Source of the DNA: Poecilobothrus nobilitatus
Lineage: Eukaryota; Arthropoda; Insecta; Diptera; Dolichopodidae
DNA length: 64,000 bases
Assembly (NCBI GenBank): GCA_947095535.1
Contig: OX352773.1
Location: 168,590,438-168,654,437, forward strand
Direction: 5' to 3'
The notes below the pieces were generated by a model. That model was not told the origin of the DNA. It made no database searches and saw only the letters and a program-made list of their open reading frames with translations. A program made the translations under genes and the position numbers. Below are positions 36,351-47,405 of the stretch, piece by piece; within the stretch, counting starts at the first letter, position 1; each line of letters opens with the position of its first letter.

Positions 36351-36446
36351 CAATTTATTATTATTTAATTATTTAACTCTGGTAGCCAGAACAATCGCGC
36401 GATTGTTCTGGCTACCAGAGTTAAATAATTAAATAATAATAAATTG
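36351..36446. repeat. Perfect 96-bp palindrome
   Basis: The two 48-bp halves meet without spacer at 36398/36399. The centre is CAATCGCGCGATTG, flanked by GGTAGCCAGAA and TTCTGGCTACC. Every base pairs. It sits against the right inverted repeat of the transposon relic. Confidence 0.95.
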
Positions 36447-36527
36447 CTTACGATGAATTGCTTGCGATGAATTGCTTGCGATGAATTCCATCGCGATGAA
36501 ATGCTTGCGATAAACGAGCCTAGAATC

Positions 36528-37280
36528 ATTTAGTTTATTGAATCTAGGAGGTTCCAAAAAAAAATAACGAATAAATTCTTAACATATTATGGTTAGAATT
36601 AAGCTGTTACGATTCATGATACTTATTGAAAACGTTAATATCTTATTATTGAGAAGAACTCTGATTTATTGCAGGCTTGTCGGTTAATCGATTATAGAAT
36701 TTCTCAGTAGATAGTTACATTGAAAGTGTCCAGATTATCTGTAAGCTAGTCGATGACTCATGTACAAAATTATTAAAACACTAAATTTTTTCGTTACCAT
36801 AAATAAATATTTAATTGAAATGAATAGATAGATAGATAGGTAGGTAAAAAGAATTTGAACATTTTTACTGATCTTTTCTTATCCTATCAAAAATAACTAC
36901 TATAATGTATATTTCTATCAGACTCTAAATAATACACAATGTTAGATAAATTTCTAATACAGAAGCTACTATTCAATTATAGGACCAGTTTATTTAAAGT
37001 TAAGATAATAAAATTGAAGCTAAATTTTTTATGCTACTATTACGTCTCTTAATTAAATATCGGGTCAATCGGAAAGATCTAATATGTTCAATTAAAGACG
37101 TTTTATTTACCCTTTCTACAAACAACTATTCTACTTTTTTGTAGCATCCAGCAATTCTTAGTTAAATTTAAAAGCACGTGTATTTTATATGAAATCAACT
37201 TTTCCAGACAAAATTATTTCTATAACCTCATTAGTATATTTTGCTGACATTAACAATAAATGTACCTTAAACAGAGATCT
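36528..37280. other. Intergenic sequence with a short (GATA)n run
   Basis: No gene is supported. A GATAGATAGATAGGTAGGTA microsatellite lies at 36825-36845. Confidence 0.45.
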
Positions 37281-37283
37281 TAC

Positions 37284-39048
37284 TAAAAAATTTTGAAAAG
37301 ATGTGCTTATTAGTTTCACTCTGTCCGTCCTTTTGTGTACAAAACTTCTACACCGTTAAAGATAAAGAAAAAAAAATTTAAACATGGGTAGGTCTTATAA
37401 AAAAAATAATTTTGTTGAACAACTTTTTCATGTAGCCTCATCCATTACGGAGCTACAACCCCTCAAACTTTGAAAAAGGCCTATTTTTAAATGCATATAT
37501 CTTATGTTATGCTTAAGATTTTTTTAATCGGAAAACGGCATTGGACAGGTATTTTTTTTAACTTTGTAAATTAATATCAAACTTATACAATTTTTTTAAA
37601 TTTAATATTTTTTAAAATTAAATTTACAGTTATGTGAAAATCAAATTTTGCATGATTTTTCCACTTTCATAACTCCGGCACGCTTTTAGATAGAGGCTTG
37701 AAATTTTGAGACAAAAAAGAAATTTTAGAATTAGTATAAGTTTGCTCAGAAATTTTTTTTGGATCACCCCCTGTTTATGAGCTATTAGGGCTCAAAAATT
37801 GAAAATTTGCTATTTTTAAATATCTATAACTTAGGTACACATTTTACTTCGGAAAGATATAAAAATTAAAGCTACAGTAATATATTTTAATGTGTATTAT
37901 AGGTTTATTTTAGTTATACAGGGTTCCAGAGTTACAGCTCTTCAAAATTTCAAAAAAGCCCTATTTTCAGATGTTTATATCTCAGGCTCTGCGTAATAGT
38001 TTTGCAAATCTAAAACCGCCAGAAGACCGGAAATTTTATTTTCTACATAAAGCAATATCAAAATTATGCAATATTTTGTAATTTACTATTTAAATTTATC
38101 GTTATGTGAAAACCATATTTTGTATGAAATTTCATTTTTCATAACTCCGGCACGCCTTTAGATAGGAACCTGAATTTTTGAGACAAGAAAGAACTTTTAG
38201 AATTAGTATAGGTTTCCTTAGAAATTTTTTTTGCACCGCCCCCTGTTTAAGAGGTATTAAGGCTGAAAAATTGAAAATTTGCTGTTTTTAGGCAGCTGTA
38301 ACTTAAGCACCTGTACACATTTTGCTTCAGTACGATGTAAAAATTAAAGCTACAGTAATATATTTTAACGTGGGTTAAAGGTTTATTTTAGTTATATAGG
38401 GTTCCAGAGTTACAGTTCTTCAAAATTACGAAAAAGACCTATTTTTAGATGTATATATCTTAGACTCTGCGTAATAGTTTTGCAATCTAAAACCGCCAGA
38501 AGACCTGAAATTTTATTATCTACATAAAGCAACATCAAAATTATGCAATATTTTGTAATTTACTATTTAAATTTACCACATTTTGCTTGAAATTTCTTTT
38601 TTTATAACTCCGACAAGCTTTTAGAGAGGAACTTTTTTGAGAAAAAAAAAGAACTTTTAGAATTAGTATACGTTTCTTTAGAGATTTTTTTTGCACCGCT
38701 CTCTGTTTAAGAGGTATTAGGGCTGAAAAATTGAAAATTTGTTATTTTTAGGCACCTGTAACTTAAGCACCTGTAAAAATTTTTCCTCGGCAAGACATAA
38801 AAATTAAATCTACAGTAATATATTTTTACGTGTGCCAACCGTTTTTCTTACTTATATAGGGTTCCAGACTCACAGTCCCTCAAAATTCCAAAAAGTCCTA
38901 TTTAAACATATTTTCTTATTACAAAAAATTTCTTAAATTTTATTTTTTAAATTTTCAAATTTTTGTGCAAGTCACAATTCTAAACAGTTTGTATTGTGTT
39001 TTGGAAATGTGCGCTCTTAAAAACCGTTGGTTTACATTCTACCTTGTT
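37284..39048 (-). repeat. Family 1 dispersed repeat, expanded copy (about 1.76 kb)
   Basis: Read on the minus strand it starts at 39048 with AACAAGGTAGAATGTAAACC and ends at about 37284 with the AAGCACAT block. It holds three internal units instead of two, marked on the plus strand by AAATTAAAGCTACAGTAATA at about 37863 and 38340 and its variant at 38801 (spacing about 460-480 bp). The extra unit accounts for its greater length compared with 743-1780 and 26588-27872. Confidence 0.85.
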
Positions 39049-39828
39049 TTTTTTCATTTTTAAATCAACAGATGACTCTAATGAGAAAATGAGATAAAAC
39101 ACATCCCATATAATTAAGGTTTATATAATATTGTATTATAATTAAATAGGAAAACAGTATAGTAATTTTTTTTATACTCCTTTACAACAACATATACATA
39201 TACAACAACAAAATATTTAGCTTTATATAAATAACATTTTTTTCCATTAATCGATTAATCCTTGACCGCTTGGGGATCATTGACTTTTCTTTTATTATAT
39301 CTCTTTTAATATTTTATCTTCTTATATATTCGTATCAGTTTTTCATTTCTATGTTTATTTTCCATCTGGATAAATAAAAGAAAAAGGGAGAAAAAAAAAT
39401 TTAAGAAAATTTAATTAAGGAACAAAAGGATATCGTATTCAATTAGAAGATGTTGTGGGAAAAATATCTGGTTCTGATAATGTAATAAACTTGTTAAGAA
39501 AATATTCAGAACTTTTGAAAAATGTACATGTGGCATATTTTCAGATAAATTTCAAAATGTCCATCAAAAAATAATATAGTTTACATATTATATAATAAGT
39601 ACATGATATTATATATTAACAATTTAATAGAAAATAAATTTGACAGTTTCTTTCCTTAAAAAATTTTTTTTTTTGAGTTAATATTTTGTATAAACAGGAT
39701 GTGATAATACTGATAAAATATAGAATGGTAAATCTATATAATCTCTAATTTACGAACCGATCATATTCTTATTAGTTTTTAAGAAAATATATATCTATCT
39801 TTTTTTTATTGTTTTTCTTTCTTTTTTT
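39049..39828. other. Intergenic AT-rich sequence
   Basis: No gene or recognised repeat. The right edge, at about 39800-39828, is the T-rich complement of the LINE tail. Confidence 0.4.
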
Positions 39829-40309
39829 ACGAGGGTTGGTGGAAAACTCGAAAGTCACCAAGAGGAACTGCACGTGCTTCCTCAGGGTAGTGTTGGACTT
39901 TAACCAACCAAAACTACCCTCTTTTAAAACCAAACTTTAGGATGGAACCTTTAATACAAATGTACAGTTTGGTTTTGGGGATAGGGATGTGGGAAGGATA
40001 ATTGGGGAAATTGGAATAGGGAAATTTGGATTATGGGGGACAGGAAGGAAAATGTGGAAGGACATTTTGAAGAAAGATGTTAATGTTCTTCTTAAACTTA
40101 AGTAAATCGTACACCTATGAATTATCAACTTTAGGGAACACATGCGATGGTATATGGTTCTACAAACGGGACCTGCGCATGACAAACGAATTTCCATCTT
40201 AATGGAATTCGCCATTGACAGCATTGTGCTTTTTGGTATTGAACTCAACTCTGACTTTACCCCATTTTTGAATTTTTGCTAAATCGTTATTTAGCTCACT
40301 AATAGTGAA

Positions 40310-41019
40310 TTATTTTGCTGTTGTATTAATCTGGTGATTAATGTTACAGCGGCTATGAAATTCATAGGAAGCTACAAGGGTGCTGTCGTCTCCAAATCTA
40401 TGGATCGGATTGGAGGTTAATGAGAGTAGATCATTGATAAATATTAAGAAGAGAGTTGGGGATAAAACTGATCCCTGGGGGTCACCAGCATTTATTTTGA
40501 TTTTGTCAGATGAATATCCATCGACCAGTACACGAATCGTGCGATTCGAAAGGCGATTCCAATCCATTTTAGAAAGACTCTACTTAGACCTAATGCTTTG
40601 CATTTTGCCAATAGAGCATTGTGCCAAACTCGATCGAAAGCCTTAGAAATATCAAAAGCCACAACATCAGACTCACTAGAATGATGAAGGTTGATGCTTA
40701 GCTTCTCACAAAGGTAAGTCATGAAATCACCGGTTGAACGACGAGCTCTGAACCCGTATTAACGATCATGAAGCAAACCTTTGTGGTCCAGGTATTTCAG
40801 AAGCTTTTGGTTTACTGTTTTCTCCATTACCTTACCTTACCTTACCCAAGTTATAGCAATAGGGCGGTAGTTGGAGGGATCGCTTTTATTACCTTTTTTG
40901 GGAATTGGAAAAACTTGTGCAACCTTCCATTGGGTAGGATGAATACCCGAAGTGAAGGAGAGGTAGAAAAGGTTGCGCAGAGGTTTTGAAATAGTGGAGT
41001 AGGTATTTTTAAGCACCAT
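40310..41019 (-). pseudogene. LINE reverse transcriptase domain in frameshifted pieces
   Basis: Three overlapping or adjacent frames hold the domain in order. At 41019-40837 lies WKVAQVFPIPKKG...NYRPIAIT. At 40722-40492 lies the motif A region VVAFDISKAFDRVWHNALLA, with its catalytic Asp. At 40567-40310 lie the motif B region AGDPQGSVLSPTLF and the motif C region HRFGDDSTLVAS. The usual FADD is FGDD here. A (TTACC)n run near 40830-40850 interrupts the sequence after NYRPIAIT and probably caused one of the breaks. The copy cannot encode an active enzyme. Confidence 0.85.
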
Positions 41020-41405
41020 GGTGGTTATACCATCTGGACCGGCTGACTTATTTGTATCAAAATGTTTTTAAATTTTCATCAACGCCCGCGTCCTAAAGTA
41101 AATTTTATCGAAGGAGCAGCCAGCTCCTGGAACAGAATGTGACACCTAAGCTGACTGTGACAGTGTCGCATTGAAAACGAACTGCTTGCGAAATAAATTC
41201 GCCTTCTCTTTAGAATCTGATACGGTTCTGTTATTATTATCAATAAGTGGTGGAAAGGAAGACCCTCTAACGTCTTCCTTTAGACTTTTGGCAAATGATC
41301 AAAAAGATTTGCTATTCTTTGGCATATGGACGATTTTACGTTTCAACTTTTGGTTGAACAAGAATTTTTGCTTATTGATAACTCTCTTGCATCTGTTTCT
41401 CACCA

Positions 41406-42035
41406 CTATACAATGGCTTCTTTGCAAATACGATTAAACCAAGATTTGGGACTCCTCTTAACAGATTTCATGAAATGAGGGATGAATAACCTCATTCCAA
41501 GTAAAATAGTTTCACTAATCGCATTTGCAGCAAAGTTAACATTTCTATTGCGGAAGCAGAATGACCAATCAAAGGCTCTAAAAAAGTTGTTAAGGCCCTC
41601 CCAGTTAGCATGGCTGTAACGCCAAACTAATTTTTTGGGAGGGGACTTCTGGTTGGAGATTGGGCTTACCCGGAAACTTGTGTTGACCAAACAATGGTCG
41701 GAATTACCCATGGGGCAACCAACTGAAACCACATATTTTTCAGGCTGTGTGGTGAGAAACAGATCCAAGAGATGACCTTCATGATCGGCACGGTCGGGGA
41801 TCATGATGGGATTTTGGACAAATTGAGAAAAGTGGAACAGTGTGGAGAATAATTCCACTTGTTTCCCAATTGAGTTTTGATTCGGGGAGATGTTGCTAGA
41901 AAAATGAAGCCAGTCCCTGTTGAAATCTCCCGCCAGAACAATTTCAGTTTCTGGAGTCCAAAATTTCATTAATCTGGTTCGATAGATTTTCAATTTCCAT
42001 AGCAGTTTCTTGTTCATTTGCAGTTTCTTGTTCAT
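41406..42035 (-). pseudogene. LINE endonuclease domain (C-terminal part)
   Basis: This open stretch of 209 codons carries two late motifs of the apurinic-like endonuclease that nicks target DNA: LAGDFNRDW (GDFN metal site) and GNSDHCLV (catalytic SDH). The first motifs of the domain are missing because the element is truncated at its 5' end. After the SDH motif the protein continues with a WRYSHANWEGLNNFF linker and a KSWFNRICKEAI segment, which in related elements precedes the reverse transcriptase. It then breaks off by frameshift. Confidence 0.85.
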
Positions 42036-42047
42036 CTAGTTTAGAAA

Positions 42048-42910
42048 TTTAACTCATAGTATAAATAATAGGTTTTTGAAAACAAAAAATAGATTTCGCT
42101 GAAATTCATGTTTTGGACCTTTTTAAGTTTGTAGAAGCCAAAAAAATAAAATCAAATATTTTTGTTTTTGAAAATTCCGTGTCCGCGTTCACAAAAAGTT
42201 GTTATTAGCATAAATCATGTAATTCTTATGCGATTAGAATGAAATTTGGTATTGGGATTAGTGTTGTGATTAGGACCTCTTCAAAATACATTGAGATCGG
42301 AGACTGTAGTGGAATCGCCTCATAATGTTCGAATGAAATATGATTTGCTCTAAAAACCACCAGACACAAAAAAAATAGGCCTCGAATTTCAATTTTACAT
42401 CAGGAGACAAAATTTGAGTCTGTAGTTTCAGTAGATCCGCCTTAAAATATCCGAATTCGAATATTATTTGATAATATTATGTTCTAGCGCACATAGTGAT
42501 TGTAATACGATTAGAATGAATTTTGGTATAAATGTTATTTTTGTTATATAGTTGATGCTAAAATGTTGCATCATAAAAATGTTGCTGGAAAATGTTGCTG
42601 CAACATGAAAATGTTTCTGAGCTTCGATGCAACATAAAAAAATTGCTGTAACATCAAAATGTTGTTGTAACATGAAAATGTTGCTGTAACATGAAAATGT
42701 TGGTGAACTTTGATGCAACATAAAAAAGTTACCAAATGATGTCGATGTATTATGAAAATGTTCTTAGCTTCAGTGGGTCCGCCTTAAATTGTCCGAATAC
42801 GATTATTAATTTGATATTCCTATAGAGCACATAGTAATCGTTATACGTTTTGAATGAAATTTGCCATTAATGTTACTCTTGCGATATAGTTGAAGCTAAC
42901 ATAATTTGAG
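42048..42910 (+). repeat. Family 3 dispersed repeat with internal duplications
   Basis: The part at 42048-42440 aligns with 21736-22165 (CGCTGAAATTCATGTTTTGG, GAAAATTCCGTGTCCGCGTT, CCTCATAATGTTCGAATGAA, AGATCCGCCTT). Two further partial units follow. Each has GCACATAGTNATNG, a 'GATTAGAATGAA'-like block and ATATAGTTGANGCTAA (42490-42560 and 42825-42905), and they flank a minisatellite. The LINE at 39829-42047 abuts its left edge and probably inserted there. Confidence 0.7.
42565..42730. repeat. Minisatellite of about 20-bp units (TGTAACATGAAAATGTTGCT)
   Basis: About seven to eight imperfect units of AACATGAAAATGTTGCTG type. Each unit contains ACATGAAAATGTT, itself close to a palindrome. It lies inside the family 3 copy. 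Confidence 0.8.
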
Positions 42911-43930
42911 TCCTAGCCCTATTGGGGTTTTAAATTAAAATTGTGATAAAATGGTTTTAAGATACACTCTTTAAATTTGAAAATTAGATAGAGTATATCA
43001 GAACCTTTCAAAAACGGGACCAGTGTTCACCCTTAACTCCCCTAAGATAGATATGGTGGCACATTCCTAAACCAAGCTACTGCCCCTGCATGGGGGACTT
43101 TTCTTTTTTTTTGCAAGAAAATAATATTAAATCTCTATTATTAATTTAATCAGTAACGAATAATGGTTGTTTTTAAACATGTTTTTGAATTGTAATTGAA
43201 AAAACCTAGGGGTAGGTCAAAATTTGTAGTATATTTAACAGCCTTTTTAGTTCAAATAGCCTTATAAAAATAAAAACAAATTATTCATATTTAAATTTAT
43301 TTTAAAAATTTTACTTTATAACTTAAAATAATATAAATAAAAAGGCTGTTAAAAATACTAAGAGTTTTGGGCTACTCTTAGGTTAGCAGCGATATTAAGA
43401 CATTATTATTTTATTTTCCTTTTTTATAATTTACTGAAGATTTTAATGAAAAAAATAATTTCTTTTTTGGTAAATAAACTGAAGCAGAATCAATCTTTTA
43501 CAAAAGAATAATGTGGTTACTAAAAATCTGCACTTTTAATACGTGGATCTTAAATTTCCTAATTATGTATATTATTACCAATACAGTTTAAAACAGTATT
43601 CCTTTAAATTGAGTTCGCTTTAATAAACTAAAAATAGTTTTATTTTACCTTTATGTTAGTAATATTGGATCCTTTTGGAAGCTAAATATAAAAGAAAGCG
43701 GTAGGTGCATAGAATGAAAGATTGGGCTTATATTTGGCCAAAACAAATTTCATTTTTACTGGTATTCGAATGGGGATCTTCTAAATGAGAATTCAACACT
43801 GTAAGCACTGCCATCCTAGTAAAAGTAATTTAAAGGGAGATTCAACAACCAGAAGCAGAAGCTTCAATTTCAGTTACTTTTTGAGTAAAAAACTTTTTTT
43901 TTCTAGTTTATTATCAAAAAATAAATTATT
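42911..43930. other. Intergenic sequence, no supported gene
   Basis: Two ATTTATATTA-like AT-rich patches flank GCTGTTAAA words near 43240 and 43345. There is no coding signal or known repeat. Confidence 0.4.
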
Positions 43931-43934
43931 ATCC

Positions 43935-44345
43935 CTAAAATTTGAGATGAATTGCAGTGGTTGTTCGGGTACCTCCCACACAATTCCCAAAAAGGAACAA
44001 GCATATATTCGAAATTAATAAAGATAGAAGCTTCAAATTTGGTACGAGGGTGCTGTTTCCTGATTTGCCTAAAATTTGAGATGAATTGGAGTGGTTGGTC
44101 GGGTACCTCGCATCCAACTCCCAAGACCGAAAAAGCATATCTTCGAAATTAATAAATATAAAAACTTGAAATTTGATATAAGAGTATTCTATCCTGTTCT
44201 GATAATGTCTCTAAAATTTGTAAAGAATTGGGGAGGTGGTCCGGGTGCTTTCACACACTACCAAGACCTAACAAGCATATCTTCGAATTTAATAAAGATT
44301 AGAAACCTGAAAATTTGTACAAAGGTTGTAAAAGCATTTATTTTT
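43935..44345 (+). repeat. Three tandem units of about 134-142 bp
   Basis: Units start with CTAAAATTTGAGATGAATTG at 43935 and 44069, and with CTAAAATTTGTAAAGAATTG at 44211. Each contains a GGTNGTNCGGGT block, an A-C-rich CACA block, and GCATATNTTCGAAATTAATA. Open frames in the three units overlap in different phases, and I do not consider them coding. Confidence 0.8.
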
Positions 44346-45150
44346 TTAGCTTATATTAAATACCTAACTAAAATAACTTATGGATTTTCAATTTAATTTG
44401 AATTTTTTAGGTGTAGGGTATAAATAAATTTTTTAGGTGTAGGGATAACAGAAAGAATTAAGGAGATTCGAAAAAAAAAACTAAATTAGGTACGTGAATT
44501 TCTATAAGTAATTATTTTCAATTTTGTTATCTTCGACAGTTATAAAAGAAAAACCTCGAAGATAGCTTTTGTTAATTACTTAAATTGTTGAAAAGAACAA
44601 ATATCATTTTCTTTTATTTTATACAAATCCTGCTAAAAGGAAGACGTAATTTTAAAAGTACATACAAATGTAATTACAGAAAAAAACTTAGAAACAGGAA
44701 AGACAAAAGAAAAAATATCTTTTTTTTATTTCATTTTTACAATTTAAGAAATAGTAAATGATGATGATTTTAAAATAAGAATGCGTTAAAAAAGAATGGT
44801 TATAGAAATTATTAGAATTTTCTTTTTAATTTTTCTTAACTTTAATGATGTAGAATTTAATTTCCGTTTCAATTTTACTTTCCATTTTCTATTTACCTTA
44901 ATAGTTTTTATTTTTACCTAGTACGGATATATGATCCTAAATAAACGATATTTTAAGTGGAAAACGGGAAAAAATAAAATGTGAAAATTTTATGTGAATT
45001 AGTAAAGAATGAAAAATTAATATTTTTCACAAACTTCATGAAGATAAGATCAAGAAATAATGTTGATAAAATGCTATAATAGTCAATATTCTATTATACT
45101 TAAAGGCATATCAACTAATGAAGCGCAGCAGCAGTTCAATTTTAAATAAC
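44346..45150. other. Intergenic AT-rich sequence
   Basis: Nothing recognisable is seen in this stretch. Confidence 0.4.
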
Positions 45151-45154
45151 CAGA

Positions 45155-46146
45155 TTTCGCAGACACTCAGTAATTTTCATATAAAAAAGAAGTTGTTACC
45201 CGACCTAGTTGCGCCAAACCAATCAATTCTACACAGGTTGTTGGTATAAAATTTAACTTTATCTGGCAAAATTTTAGACACTGAATTTTTCTTATATAAA
45301 AATGTGTATGACAGTTATTCGAATTTACCAGTCGAACTAGTTGAAATTCATTAACATAAAACATTTTATATAAAAATAAAATGTTAAAGATCTCAGACTC
45401 TTAGCTTCAATATTTTTTGAGTTTTTTCTTGTTTTTTTTCCCAAGGATATGTGGGAATCTCGAAAGACAACAATGAGGTAAATGCGCGAATTCTTTTTGG
45501 TATAGTGTTGGACTTTAACCAACTAAACGCCACCCCCATTTTAAATTAAACATTAGATTAGAACCTATGGTACGATGTACTATTCGGTTTGAGGATTGGT
45601 AAAATCGGAATAAAGAAAATTTGGAATATAGGAATAGGAAAATATAGAAAGTTATTGAATGTTAGGTGGATGTTAGGATTTAGAACAAAGATGTTGATGT
45701 TCTTCTTGAATTTATAGATATTATAGACGTTATGATTGACAATTTTAGGGAATACTTCCTAACCTAACAAAATATCTATAAAATAGAGTGAGTACTCCAA
45801 TGACACGTCGACGACCTGGTGGAGCCACAGTTGAGGTAGCAATGGGATCGTTTACTGCTCTGTTTTGTACTTTGTTTATGTATTCCAATGCTGTTTGAGG
45901 GCAGGAGCATGCTTTTTTTTGTCTTTTAATTCCTACTTTATTTTGTTTGCCTATATAAATTTATTTCATCTATTTAAATCGACGTTAACCTCATAACTTA
46001 CTAAGAGTTATCAGCTCAGAATTCAATACTGAGTAAGAATGTTATTACTTTTCCCTCTATTTTGCCTCCTTTAAGGTCATAAAAGAAAAAAATTATTATC
46101 GCGCCTTATATTTTTTGTATACTTGAACTACGTTCGTACTGGTACA
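45155..46146 (-). repeat. Family 2 repeat, interrupted by a LINE 3' fragment
   Basis: The left part (45155-45410) has family 2 words: CACTCAGTAATTTTCATATA, AAGTTGTTACCCGACC and TTGTTGGTATAAAATTTAAC. The right part (45985-46146) has CTCCTTTAAGGTCATAAAAG and a degenerate end CTTGAACTACGTTCGTACTG. The LINE 3' end at 45420-45925 lies between them, so the LINE inserted into an older family 2 copy. Confidence 0.6.
45420..45925 (-). mobile_element. 3' fragment of a LINE of the same family as 39829-42047
   Basis: The plus-strand words TAGTGTTGGACTTTAACCAA, GAACCTNTGGTACNATGTAC and GATGTTGATGTTCTTCTTGA match the 3' region of the longer element. On the minus strand, 45913 to about 45785 encodes LEYINKVQNRAVNDPIA, then GRRRVIGVLTLF. 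This resembles the C-terminal tail after the reverse transcriptase in CR1/Jockey-type elements, so the fragment adds coding sequence that the longer copy has in decayed form. Confidence 0.75.
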
Positions 46147-46600
46147 AAAAGGATGCCTGAGATTTTTTTTGTTCTTTTAGTATCTCCTAATTACAGTATT
46201 GTTGTAATCCATTTTACGAACCAGCCGTTCGCTCTCAAATTTCTGAATCAATGAAAAATTCGAATAGTGCAAATAGTCATCTTTTGAAATAAATATTTTA
46301 AAATCCTACATTTAAAGTTTGAAGAGTTTATAAAGAAATATTAAACGAATATTTTTTTTTTATTATGTATTTTATTTTTAATAAAAAGAATTCTTATTTC
46401 TTAGTAGCAAATAAAAGAACCTTTTGTATGGTTTTGAGAAAAAAAATTAATAAAAGTTCAAAATGAATTAAAATTGTTTGTTTCCTGATAAGAAGATTTA
46501 ACAAAAGAAATGAAAATCTTATTATTTATTAGAAAGTTTATAACTACCACTTTTCTAACTAAAACTATTAAAGATTTCATTTAAGACTTTTTTTGTTTTC
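46147..46600. other. Intergenic AT-rich sequence
   Basis: Nothing recognisable is seen in this stretch. Confidence 0.4.
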
Positions 46601-46619
46601 CGAAACGTTTTTAGCTTCT

Positions 46620-47405
46620 TGTAGTGTTTTATTTATTATTTTCAATTTGTCCGTCTATCCATCCGTTAGTTTGTTTAAAAAATGTCTTCAACATTTAAGG
46701 TAAATCAAAGAAACCATGGATAGGTTTTTAAAAATAATTAATGTTGTGGGTACAACTTTTTTATATACCCATACTCATGACGGAACTATACAAGTTTTCA
46801 AAATTGTGAAAAGCTCTATATTGAAAAATATATTTCTTAGATCCTGCTTAAAGTATTTTCAGTCTATTAAGACTAAACAACTGAACTAATATTATTTTAA
46901 TTTTATAAATAAATATCAAAATTTTACATTTCTTTCCAATTTAGTATTTACATTTACCGTTAATGTGAAGGTAAAATTTTGCTTTCTTTATAACTTAAGC
47001 ACACGTTTTGTTAGAACCTTATAATTTTGAGAAAAAAAAAGTCTAGCATAAGCTATGTTTCACAAAATGTTTTTGTAGATCTCTCTCGGTTTAATAGCTT
47101 CATAAATTAAAATTTTGTAATTTTTAAACATCCTGTAACTTAAGAGCTTGTACAAATGTTTCCAAAATAAAACGGAAACCTTAAAGGTGCTTTACTATGC
47201 TTATATTATTTTAAGAATAATATGTTATGTTTTTCTTAATTTTATACAGTTTCCTTACTATTGTAGAACGTGCCTCTGAATTTTCCACAATTTCTTCTTA
47301 CTTATAATAATCTGAGTTTATGAATTTTCTTCCAAGCCAAAGTATTTTTATTGTATCTTTTTAAAAGTGCGCCCTTAAAAACTTTGATTTACATTCTGTC
47401 TTGTT
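46620..47405 (-). repeat. Family 1 repeat, diverged copy
   Basis: On the minus strand it starts with AAACAAGACAGAATGTAAATC (complement at 47387-47407) and ends with a CCGTCTATCCATCC word (plus strand) at about 46651. One internal unit is visible (TAACTTAAGAGCTTGTACAAA, GTTTAATAGCTTCATAAATT). A terminal GTGCGCCCTTAAAAAC block is present. Confidence 0.7.

Larger units (their letters stand above)
35752..36527. mobile_element. Mutator-like (MULE-type) DNA transposon relic with tandem-repeat inverted ends
   Basis: The left end (from 35752) contains GGCTAGTTTATCGCAA and four 14-bp units of the type AATTCATCGTAAGC (35806-35861). The right end (to 36527) has the inverted form: CTTGCGATGAATTG units at about 36447-36490 and TTGCGATAAACGAGCC. 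The flanks share the 8-bp repeat ATTTAGTT at 35744-35751 and 36528-36535, matching the 8-10 bp duplications of Mutator-like elements. Inside lie a FLYWCH zinc-finger fragment and a 96-bp perfect palindrome. No transposase catalytic domain remains, so this is a non-autonomous or decayed copy of about 776 bp. The superfamily assignment rests on the FLYWCH domain, long inverted ends and duplication size, and is an inference. Confidence 0.6.
39829..42047 (-). mobile_element. 5'-truncated non-LTR retrotransposon (CR1/Jockey-like), minus strand
   Basis: The element runs from a partial endonuclease domain (42035 down to 41406) through broken reverse transcriptase pieces (about 41019 to 40310) to a 3' UTR ending at 39829. 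T-rich sequence, the complement of its tail, lies next to that end. Several frameshifts separate the pieces, so it is inactive. A 5' truncation and lack of a C-terminal RNase H are typical of CR1/Jockey-like LINEs. The clade is assigned from motif resemblance only. The 3' region matches a second fragment at 45420-45925. Confidence 0.85.

Noticed and set aside
35790..36515. CRISPR-like array because of regularly repeated AATTCATCGTAAGC
   Set aside because: The units are directly adjacent without spacers, the context is eukaryotic, and they form the ends of a transposon.
40380..41437. Plus-strand frames across the LINE (40380-40646, 40768-40989, 41171-41437)
   Set aside because: They are antisense shadows of the minus-strand endonuclease and reverse transcriptase.
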